From Nostoc sp. FACHB-280 (lineage in GTDB: Bacteria > Cyanobacteriota > Cyanobacteriia > Cyanobacteriales > Nostocaceae): a stretch of 64,000 nt of DNA. Where the stretch lies: contig NZ_JACJSD010000012.1 in assembly GCF_014697615.1 (NCBI RefSeq), positions 1 through 64,000 on the forward strand. The letters are read 5' to 3'. The notes under the pieces were generated by a model. It ran no database searches. It saw only the letters and a program-made list of their open reading frames with translations, and had not been told where the DNA came from. Numbering within the stretch: the first letter of the stretch is position 1; each line of letters starts with the position of its first letter. Position numbers and translations under genes: made by a program. Positions 55,001 to 63,200 of this stretch are shown here, piece after piece.

Positions 55001-55489
55001 CAATTTCTGGAATCGAAGTTACCCAACTATATGATTCCTGCTGCTTTTATCTTGTTAGAAGCATTCCCCCTGACAGCAAATGGTAAAGTCGATCGCCAAG
55101 CGTTACCTGCACCTGATACAACTCGCCCCCAATTAACCGCAGCTTATCAACCACCCCAAACTGAAGTTGAACAAACTATTGCCGAAATTTGGCAAACAGT
55201 CTTGCAATTAGAAAATGTGGGTATTCATGATAATTTCTTTGAACTCGGTGGTCATTCATTGCTGTTGGTGCAAGTGCATAGCAAATTACGTGAAGTATTT
55301 ACCAAAGATTTAGCGGTTCTTGATTTATTTAGATATCCCACAATTAACTCTTTAGCTAATTATTTAACGCAAGTTGAGCCGGAAAAAATAACGGCTGAAA
55401 TTACAGAGATTGTTACCGAAAAAATTGCTGATGGCAAGGCTCAACAAAGAAAACGTTTACAAAAACTTAAGTCTATTCAAAATATTTAA
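52013..55489 (+). CDS. NRPS module: docking - C - A(Thr) - PCP
   Basis: The 1158-residue protein starts with a TubC-type N-terminal docking domain (about 1-55; FLAELCHLDIKLWVEENRLR, then APKGALTPVIKAELAERKAE). The condensation domain (about 70-510) is intact with HHIISDG near 208. The A domain (about 535-1050, YTSGSTGKPKG) has pocket residues D-F-W-N-I-G-M-V-H-K by eye, the threonine consensus. The PCP (ELGGHSLLL) lies near 1077. No epimerase or thioesterase is present. The start overlaps the upstream stop codon, so the two modules are translated together. The threonine hydroxyl could later serve for ring closure, but that cannot be judged here. Confidence 0.94.
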   Translation: MKTIAEFLAELCHLDIKLWVEENRLRCNAPKGALTPVIKAELAERKAEIITFIGNNNLALKSGKCLINSVPRQDNLPLSFAQQRLWFIDQLQPGSNVYNLSAAIQIQGSLNVKALENALNEIVRRHEILRTSFAVHQGQPVQIINQNLQFNLPIINLQALPQIEREAEVKKLILQETSQCFKLDKAPLLRCTLLQLAKTEYVLLFTVHHIISDGWSMGILIQEVAALYQAFAQNQVSPLLELPIQYVDFAVWQRLWLQGEVRENLLNYWKKQLGGNIPILQLPTDYPRPPIQTFRGKRKSFALSNDLTEALKTLSRHEDATLFMTLLAGFKTLLHRYSSQEDILVGSAIANRNSPQTEQLIGFFVNTLVLRTNFTGNPTFRELLRLVRETTLAAYAHQDLPFDLLVEELQPQRNLSHPPLFQVMFVLQNAPKSELELSGLSLNFLENQTHTAMFDLTLDMRETEAGLVGAFEYNTDLFHDTTVNRMVTHLQTLLEGIVTNPDLRLSELPLLTTSERQQLLYKWNDPQIIYPQTQCLHELFQAQVERTPDAVAVVFEDEQLTYSELNAKANQLAHYLQTLGIKPETLVGIYVERSLHIVIGILAILKAGGAYIPLDPAYPPERLAFILQDAQVSVLLTQQHLIENLPPHQANLVCLDTDNNSINKQDKTNPASECTTANLAYIIYTSGSTGKPKGVLVNHNNVARLFTATEAWYKFNQNDVWTLFHSIAFDFSVWELWGALLYGGRLVIVPYWLSRSPEDFYKLLVTQQVTVLNQTPSAFTQLIQLEAAWGNSQQLSLRLVIFGGEALQLETLRPWFERHGEQLPQLVNMYGITETTVHVSYRPLTKADLELGLGSVIGRPIPDLQVYLLDRYQQLVPLGVKGEMYVGGAGVARGYLNRPELTAERFIDNPFSDRPNARLYKTGDLGRYLPSGEIEYLGRIDNQVKIRGFRIELGEIEAIISQYPGVRETLVLALSQRLVAYLVPQTEQTLAIEQLRQFLESKLPNYMIPAAFILLEAFPLTANGKVDRQALPAPDTTRPQLTAAYQPPQTEVEQTIAEIWQTVLQLENVGIHDNFFELGGHSLLLVQVHSKLREVFTKDLAVLDLFRYPTINSLANYLTQVEPEKITAEITEIVTEKIADGKAQQRKRLQKLKSIQNI

Positions 55490-55518
55490 TACCAGTCATG
55501 TATGAAGAAGAATTTTAA

Positions 55519-55583
55519 GAAACGAACCGCAAAGGGCGCATAGACGCGATAGCGGCTTCCCGCAGGGTAGGACACGAAGGAAA
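55519..55583. repeat. dispersed repeat with another repeat nested in it
   Basis: AACGAACCGCAAAGGGCGCA begins an element like that at 41990-42023, but between 'agacgc' and 'ggacacgaagg' it carries GATAGCGGCTTCCCGCAGGG plus 'ta', a second common Nostoc-type repeat. The whole lies in the 169-bp gap between the Thr module and the second PKS. Confidence 0.65.
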
Positions 55584-55658
55584 GAGAGTTTTAGAGAGTT
55601 AAGAAAAGAGAGTTTCAGAGAGTTATTGTGTGATTAATTTTGTTTAGTATTTAAAATC

Positions 55659-58600
55659 ATGAGTATTAGTACATCATTAAATGGTTCAGAAATAGCAATT
55701 ATTGGCTTATCGGGTCGATTTCCGGGAGCTAAAGATACTGATGAGTTTTGGCAAAATCTTCAGCAAGGCAAGGAAACAGTTGCATTTTTTACTGATGAAG
55801 AACTCTTGGCAGCCGGAATAAATTCATCTTTATTAAATGACCCTAATTATGTTAAAGCCCAAGCAATATTAGAAGACGCAGAATATTTTGATGCCGAGTT
55901 TTTTGGCTTTAATCCCAGAGAAGCTACAATTACCGATCCTCAACACAGAGTTTTTCTCGAATGTGCTTGGTCAGCTTTAGAAAATGCCGGGTATGATTCC
56001 CAAAATTATCCAGGTGCGATTGGTGTTTATGCTGGTTCTGGGATGAACACCTACTTACTAAATATTTATTTAAATCAAAATATTATTGGTTCTATTGATC
56101 CACAGCAACTTATTCTGGCTGGGAATAAAGATTTTTTAACTACTCGTGTTTCTTATAAACTCAACTTAGAAGGGCCAAGTTACGCAGTTCAAACAGCTTG
56201 CTCAACTTCGTTGGTAGCAGTTCACTTGGCTTGTCAAAGCTTACTCAATGGTGAGTGTGATATGGCTTTGGCTGGTGGCGTTGCCATCAATGCTGACAGA
56301 AAAGCAGGATATTTATATACAGAAGGGGGAATACTGTCTCCTGATGGGCATTGCCGTGCTTTTGATGTTGATGCTCAGGGATCTGTAGGTGGCGAGGGTG
56401 TGGGAATTGTGGTGTTAAAGCGATTGGAAGATGCGTTGAGCGATCGCGATACAATTCATGCCATCATCAAAGGTTCAGCGATTAATAATGATGGGGCGTT
56501 CAAAGTCAGCTACACTGCACCCCGCATTGATACTCAAGCTAAGGTCATCAAAACTGCCCAAATCGTCGCGGAAGTTGAACCGGAAACTATCACCTACATT
56601 GAAACTCACGGTACAGCCACCGCTTTAGGCGACCCCATTGAAATTGCCGCCCTCACCCAAGCTTTCCGCAGCAGCACCCAAAAAACAAATTTCTGTGCCA
56701 TTGGTTCCGTCAAAACCAACATTGGACATTTAGACACAGCCGCAGGTGTGGTGGGGTTAATCAAAACTGTCCTCGCCCTGAAGCACAAACAAATACCCCC
56801 AAGCCTACATTATTCTGCCCCTAACCCTGAAATTGACTTTGCCAATAGTCCTTTCTACGTCAATACCAAACTTACAGAATGGCAAACTAACAATCTTCCC
56901 CGGCGTGCGGGAGTTAGTTCCTTTGGGTTGGGGGGAACTAATGCCCATGTGATTTTGGAAGAAGCGCCAGTATTGGAAGGACAAGGAGCAGGGGGCAGGG
57001 GGCAGGGGAGAAAGTATCAGTTGTTGGTTTTATCTACCAAAACAGCATCAGCACTAGAAAAAGCAACCACAAATTTAGCAGATTATTTGCAAGCACATCC
57101 TGATTTAAACCTGGCTGATGCGGCTTACACATTGCTTTTTGGACGCAGAACTTTTGACTATCGGCGTGCTGTGGTGTGTAGAGATATTCCCGATGCACTC
57201 AAGGCGCTGCAAAATTCCCCACCAGTCGCCCACAAAACTCAACCGCGTCCAGTTGCTTTTATGTTCTCTGGGCTGGGAACTCACTATGTTGATATGGCTT
57301 TGGAACTTTACCAAACTGAGTCAACATTTCGCGGCTGTGTGGATGAATGTTGTGAACTGCTTCAACCACTGTTGGGTTTGGATTTGCGAGATGTTTTATA
57401 TCCCAACCGAAATCATCAAAATAACAACCAGCAAACCCAAAAAGGGCTAGATTTGCGGAAAATGCTGGGACGAGGAGGGCAATCAACTGATGTTGCCACG
57501 CAAAGGCTGAACCAAACTGTGTTGACGCAACCAGCCATGTTTGTGATTGAATATGCTGTGGCTCAGTTGTGGATATCTTGGGGAATTCGCCCGACGGCGA
57601 TGATTGGTTACAGCATTGGTGAATATGTCGCCGCCACTTTGGCTGAGGTTTTGTCTTTAACAGATGCTTTAACCTTAGTCGCCAGAAGGGCGCAGATGAT
57701 TGATGAGTTGCCAGCAGGGGCAATGCTGGCTGTGCCGCTTTCCGAGTCAGAGATACAGCCTTGGTTGAATGAGAAAATTTCCCTGTCGGCAATTAACGGT
57801 GAATCATTATGTGTGGTTGCAGGGTTCCCCGATGCCGTTGCAGAATTAGAACAAAAATTGAGCGATCGCGGTTTAATAGGTAAGCGGTTACAAACTTCTC
57901 ATGCTTTTCATTCTGTAATGATGGAAGCGATCGCACCAACTTTTCACAATTTAGTTAATCAATTTAGCCTCAAATCCCCCAAAATTCCTTATATTTCTAA
58001 CGTCACCGGCACTTGGATTACTGCCGAACAAGCCACAGACCCCACCTACTGGGTGCAGCACCTTTGTCAAACAGTGCGCTTTGCAGATGGAGTCCAACAA
58101 TTATCGCAAAAAGATCATCCGATTTTGTTAGAAGTCGGCCCTGGTCAAGCATTAATTAGTTTTGCATCCCAATGTCTCGATAAATCTTTGATGCTTTCCA
58201 GCTTGCGTTATTTCTACGAGCAGCAGTCAGATGTTGCCTATTTATTACAGACATTGGGTCGCCTGTGGCAAGCTGGGGTTACTGTAGATTGGTCAAGTTT
58301 TTATACCGATGCACCACAACAACGTATTCCTTTACCAACCTATCCATTTGAACGTCAGCGTTACTGGGTTGATGCCCATCCGTCCGCTAATTTGGTTTTG
58401 CGTTGCGCCCCTGGGGAACAGCCCAACACAATAGACGAAACTCAAACTGCACCAACAACCAGCACCACCGCCTATCTCAGACCAAACTTAGATAATGATT
58501 ATGTCGCCCCTAGAACGGAAGTAGAACAAATCATTGCCAATATTTGGCAAGAACTCCTGGGAATTGCTTCCGTAGGTGTAGAAGATAGCTTTTTTGAGTT

Positions 58601-60185
58601 GGGTGGAGATTCCGTACTAGGGATTCAAGTCAGCGCCAGAGCCACTAAAGCCGGGTTTCGACTCACACCCCAGCAATTATTTGAACATCAAACGATCGCC
58701 AAATTAGCACAGGTAATCACTAAAACCCAAGTTGTCCAAGCTGAACAAGGTATAGTCACAGGTTCAGTACCTCTGACCCCGGCTCAACACCAGTTCTTTG
58801 CCTTGAATCAACCAGAAATTCATCACTGGAACCAAGCGATTTTGTTAGAGGTAGTGAAACCTCTGAATTTAGATATTTTAGAGCAAACATTAAAGCAACT
58901 ATTAATACATCACGATGCCCTGCGTCTGCGGTTCACCCGTTCTGATTCTGGATGGGAACAGGTCAACGCCGCGCCTGAAGAATTTGTTCCGTTGACATAT
59001 ATTGATTTGTCAGCTTTGTCATCCACCGCCCAACAATCGGCTTTAGAGGTAGCCGCCGCCGAAATTCAAGCCAGTTTGAATTTAACCACTGGGCCAATTG
59101 TCCGCTTTGCCTTGTTTGATATGGGTGTGCAGCAAAACAGTCGTTTATTAATTGTGATTCACCACTTGGGGACTGATCCTGGTTCTTGGCGCATTTTATT
59201 AGAGGATCTCCAGACTGGTTATCAGCAGTTGAGTCAAGGACAGCCAATTCAACTCCCCGAAAAGACAACTTCTTATCAGCAGTGGTCGTTGCGTCTCCAG
59301 AAGTATGCCGCATCCGAACAGTTACAACAACAGCAGCAACACTGGTTAAGCGGACGTTATCAGCAAGTTGCCACTTTACCCTTAGACTATCCTGACGGCA
59401 TAAACACTGTAGCTTCCGAAGCGCAAGTTATCTCAGTTGCGTTGAATGAAAGCGAAACTCAAATGCTGCTTCAGGAAGTTCCGGGAGTGTATCGGATGAA
59501 TACACAAGAAGTTTTGCTGACTGCACTGGTACAAGCTTTTAAACAATGGACAAAGCAAAACTTACTCCTAATTAATATTGATGAAAATGGACGGGAAGTG
59601 AGTACAGGTGGAATTGATGATGTCGATATTTCCAGAACAGTGGGGTGGATTACGACTACTTATCCTGTACTGTTAGATTTAGACAAAACAGTTAATTCTG
59701 GGGATGCACTCAAAGCCGTGAAAGAACAAGTGCGTCATGCTTCGAGTAATGGTATTGACTATGGAGTGTTACGCTACCTCAGCCCTGACCCGGTAATAAT
59801 TGAAAAATTCCAGTCTCTTCCCCAAGCTGAGGTAATGTTTCTCTACCTTGGTCAACTGAGTAAAAGTTTGCCCCAAAATTCCTTGTTTAAATGGACAGAA
59901 GAAGCACTCGGTTCAACCACCAGTCCAAAAGCAATTCGCCCTTATCTCTTCCAAATTAATGCGGCAATTACTGAAGGCAAATTGCAACTAGATTTTAACT
60001 ACAGCCGAAATATTCATCGACCTCAGACAGTCGAAAAATTACTACAAAATTTTGTTCAAGCCCTCAAATCTTTGATCAGCCATTGTCAGTCTCCCGAAGC
60101 CGGAGACTATACCCCCTCTGATTTTGCGGCTGCAAATATCAATCAAGAAAATTTAAGTAAATTGTTAGCTCAAATCAGTCAATAA
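55659..60185 (+). CDS. hybrid PKS: KS - AT - ACP - epimerase-like domain
   Basis: In this 1508-residue protein the KS (about 10-430) is intact (TACSTS, ETHGTAT, NIGHLD). The AT (about 460-890) is complete, with GYSIGEY near 649 and HAFHS near 748, so malonyl-CoA is expected. There is no KR, so the beta-keto group should stay. The ACP is GGDSVLG with Ser near 985. The C-terminal region (about 1035-1480) belongs to the condensation/epimerization superfamily and looks like an E domain: HHLGTDPGSWRILLEDL (normally HHxxxDG), NIDENGREVSTGG with DDVDISRTVGW, and NGIDYGVLRYLS. An E domain after a PKS ACP is odd, and the G-to-P change may mean it is inactive. A Gly-rich insert from a DNA repeat lies in the KS-AT linker. 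Confidence 0.92.
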   Translation: MSISTSLNGSEIAIIGLSGRFPGAKDTDEFWQNLQQGKETVAFFTDEELLAAGINSSLLNDPNYVKAQAILEDAEYFDAEFFGFNPREATITDPQHRVFLECAWSALENAGYDSQNYPGAIGVYAGSGMNTYLLNIYLNQNIIGSIDPQQLILAGNKDFLTTRVSYKLNLEGPSYAVQTACSTSLVAVHLACQSLLNGECDMALAGGVAINADRKAGYLYTEGGILSPDGHCRAFDVDAQGSVGGEGVGIVVLKRLEDALSDRDTIHAIIKGSAINNDGAFKVSYTAPRIDTQAKVIKTAQIVAEVEPETITYIETHGTATALGDPIEIAALTQAFRSSTQKTNFCAIGSVKTNIGHLDTAAGVVGLIKTVLALKHKQIPPSLHYSAPNPEIDFANSPFYVNTKLTEWQTNNLPRRAGVSSFGLGGTNAHVILEEAPVLEGQGAGGRGQGRKYQLLVLSTKTASALEKATTNLADYLQAHPDLNLADAAYTLLFGRRTFDYRRAVVCRDIPDALKALQNSPPVAHKTQPRPVAFMFSGLGTHYVDMALELYQTESTFRGCVDECCELLQPLLGLDLRDVLYPNRNHQNNNQQTQKGLDLRKMLGRGGQSTDVATQRLNQTVLTQPAMFVIEYAVAQLWISWGIRPTAMIGYSIGEYVAATLAEVLSLTDALTLVARRAQMIDELPAGAMLAVPLSESEIQPWLNEKISLSAINGESLCVVAGFPDAVAELEQKLSDRGLIGKRLQTSHAFHSVMMEAIAPTFHNLVNQFSLKSPKIPYISNVTGTWITAEQATDPTYWVQHLCQTVRFADGVQQLSQKDHPILLEVGPGQALISFASQCLDKSLMLSSLRYFYEQQSDVAYLLQTLGRLWQAGVTVDWSSFYTDAPQQRIPLPTYPFERQRYWVDAHPSANLVLRCAPGEQPNTIDETQTAPTTSTTAYLRPNLDNDYVAPRTEVEQIIANIWQELLGIASVGVEDSFFELGGDSVLGIQVSARATKAGFRLTPQQLFEHQTIAKLAQVITKTQVVQAEQGIVTGSVPLTPAQHQFFALNQPEIHHWNQAILLEVVKPLNLDILEQTLKQLLIHHDALRLRFTRSDSGWEQVNAAPEEFVPLTYIDLSALSSTAQQSALEVAAAEIQASLNLTTGPIVRFALFDMGVQQNSRLLIVIHHLGTDPGSWRILLEDLQTGYQQLSQGQPIQLPEKTTSYQQWSLRLQKYAASEQLQQQQQHWLSGRYQQVATLPLDYPDGINTVASEAQVISVALNESETQMLLQEVPGVYRMNTQEVLLTALVQAFKQWTKQNLLLINIDENGREVSTGGIDDVDISRTVGWITTTYPVLLDLDKTVNSGDALKAVKEQVRHASSNGIDYGVLRYLSPDPVIIEKFQSLPQAEVMFLYLGQLSKSLPQNSLFKWTEEALGSTTSPKAIRPYLFQINAAITEGKLQLDFNYSRNIHRPQTVEKLLQNFVQALKSLISHCQSPEAGDYTPSDFAAANINQENLSKLLAQISQ
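56980..57012. repeat. 'gcagggggcaggggg' repeat inside the PKS gene
   Basis: GGAGCAGGGGGCAGGGGGCA plus 'ggggag' encodes GAGGRGQGR in frame between the KS and AT domains (about residues 443-452). The same low-complexity motif is found between genes, for example at 2778-2792. It is an in-frame insertion of an intergenic-type repeat into a linker. Confidence 0.7.
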
Positions 60186-60187
60186 GC

Positions 60188-60192
60188 AGGAG
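60188..60192 (+). promoter_or_regulatory. Shine-Dalgarno for the Gly-module NRPS
   Basis: AGGAG lies nine bases before the ATG at 60202 and immediately after the PKS stop codon, which supports this start and tight coupling. Confidence 0.7.
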
Positions 60193-60201
60193 AAATTTGT
60201 C

Positions 60202-63200
60202 ATGAAACCCAACAATATTGAAGATATTTACGAACTTTCTCCGATGCAACAGGGGATGCTGTTTCACAAGTTGGCTGCACCTGATTCGGTGGTGTATTTT
60301 GAGCAGAATTATTTTACTTTGCAAACGCCAATTAATATCCCAGCGTTCCAGAAAGCTTGGCAGCGAGTTGTAGATCGTCACCCCATTTTACGCACAGCAT
60401 TTTATTGGGAGAATCTTGATAAACCATATCAAGTTGTGTATAAGCAAGTAGACTTACCGTGGGAATTTCAAGATTGGCAACATTTATCATTAGAAGAGCA
60501 ACAAAAGCAGTTTGCAGATTTTTTAAAGGCTGATGGCGATCGCGGTTTTGCACTAGGGCAAGCTCCCTTAATTCGCCTGACATTAATTCAGATGGCTGAA
60601 GACAATTATCAATTTGTGTTTAGCTTTCATCACATCTTAATGGAAGGCTGGTCTTTAAGCTGGCTGTGGAAAGAATTTTATGAGTTTTATGATGCCTTTT
60701 GCCAAGCGCAAGATTTATATTTAGAACGCCCCCGTCCCTACCAAGAATATATTACTTGGTTACAACAACAAGACCAGAAGAAAGCCGAATCTTTTTGGCG
60801 GCAGAAACTCCAAGGATTTACAGTTCCAACACCAATTCTGATTGGAAAAAATGCAGCTAATTTCGCTGATCAACCAGCAGATTATCACAGACAAGAGTTA
60901 GTATTGTCAGCAACTATGGCAACTGATCTTAAAGCTTTTGCCCGCAAGTATCAACTAACTTTAAATATTATCATTAAAGGCGCTTGGGCTTTACTTTTGA
61001 GCCGTTATAGTCAAGAGTCAGATGTCGTTTTTGGCTCCACATCTTCAGGTAGACCAACGGCGTTAGCCGATGCCGAGTCGATGATTGGGCTGTTTATCAA
61101 CACACTCCCACTACGAGTAAAAGTAGACAATGATGCTGTTCTTACTTCTTGGCTGAAACAACTCCAAACCGAAGAAGTGCAGATGCGGGAGTATGAATAC
61201 AGCCCATTATCCAAAATTCAACAATGGAGTCAGGTTTCACCCGGTCTACCACTATTTGATAGTATTTTAGTTTTTGATAATGAATTAGTAGATTACAATC
61301 AAGCATCGATTGTTGAAGATATCGGAGTCGTCGATTCTAAATCATTATTTGACTGGACAAACTACCCCATAACGGTGAAGGTAGTACCAAACTCAGAATC
61401 ATTAAATTTATATATTTCCTATAATAATCATCAATTTGAAAGTTCTAGTATGAGCCGCATATTAGAGCATTTAAAAACTTTATTAGCGGGTTTTATTGCC
61501 AATCCCGAAGCAAAGTTGCGGGAACTACCAATGCTGACAGCACAAGAAAATCAGCAAATACTCCAAGTATGGAATAATACCGCAACTAATTATGCTCTAG
61601 ATAAATGTATTCATGAATTATTTGAACAGCAAGTAAATAAAACACCGGATGCAGTAGCTGTAGAGTTTGCAAATCAACAGTTAACTTATCAACAATTAAA
61701 CACCAAAGCCAACCAATTAGCCCATTATTTGCGATCGCTAGGAGTTAAACCAGAGGTGTTGGTGGGAATTTGTGTAGAGCGTTCTTTGGATATGATCATT
61801 GGGTTACTCGCCATCCTCAAAGCGGGTGGTGCATATATCCCCCTCGACCCCAACTATCCATCTGAACGCATCGCCTATATCCTGGAAGACACACAAGCAC
61901 CAGTCTTACTCACCCAAGCATCACTCTTGGCAGTCATGCCCCCACACCAAGCCAAGGTAATCTGTTTAGATACTGATTGGCATCACATCAGCCAACACAG
62001 CCAGGGAGGCAGGGGAGCAGGGAGCGGGGAGCAGGGGGAGAATCTTTCCCCTCCGCTCCCTGCACCTCTCCCCCCTGCTTCTTCGGTCACGGAAGTCACG
62101 ACTGAGAACCTCGCCTATGTGATTTATACCTCTGGTTCCACAGGCAAACCCAAAGGTGTACAAATTCCCCATCTTGCCTTGACTAACTTTTTGTACTCTA
62201 TGCAGCAAGCCCCAGGCTTAACTGCTGAAGATACATTACTGGCAGTTACCACCTACTCTTTTGATATTGCCGCCTTAGAATTATTTTTACCGATGATTGT
62301 CGGCGCAAGGTTGGTAATTGCCAGCCAAGAAATTATCTCCGATGGTGTGCAGTTGGCGGCAAAAATCGCTGAGTGTCAAGCCACAGTTATGCAAGCCACA
62401 CCAGCCACATGGCAATTACTGTTAGCCGCAGGTTGGGATGGTAATCATCAATTAAAAATTCTCTGTGGTGGGGAAGCTTTACCAGAACAATTAGCTAATC
62501 AGTTGCTAGAGAGATGTCGGTGTTTGTGGAATATGTACGGCCCCACAGAAACCACAATTTGGTCAGCCGCTTGTCAAGTAAAAACCGTTGATCACACCGT
62601 ACCCATTAGTTCTCCTATTGCCAATACCCAACTTTATATCCTCGACCAAAATCACCAATTAATGCCCGTGGGTGTAGCCGGAGAGTTGTGCATTGGTGGT
62701 TTGGGACTGGCGAGGGGTTATTTCCAGCGTCCAGATTTAACCGCCGAAAAATTTATCCCCAATCCTTTTAGCGAAACAGCCGCACGTCTGTATAAAACCG
62801 GAGACTTAGCGCGATACTTACCCAACGGAGACATTGAATACCTGGGACGGATTGATCATCAAGTCAAAATCCGGGGTTTCCGCATTGAATTGGGAGAAAT
62901 CGCTGCTGTCATCAGCCAACACCCAGCCGTCAGAGAAACTGTGGTGACGGTTCATGGTTCCGCCGCCGATACTCAACGAATCGTTGCCTATATAGTCCCG
63001 CACACAGGGCAAACTTTTACATCTGCGGAACTGCGGGATTTGTTAGCAGCCAAGTTGCCTAACTACATGATGCCAGCAGCTTTTGTGACTTTGGAAGCAC
63101 TACCATTAACACCCAATGGTAAAGTTGACCGCAAAGCCCTCAAACCGCCGGAATTTACACCGGGATCAGCATCCAGTCTGACTCCAGCCACACCCATAGA

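Noticed and set aside
57259-57792. 177-codon minus-strand frame opposite the second PKS
   Set aside because: It overlaps the intact AT domain and has no family resemblance.
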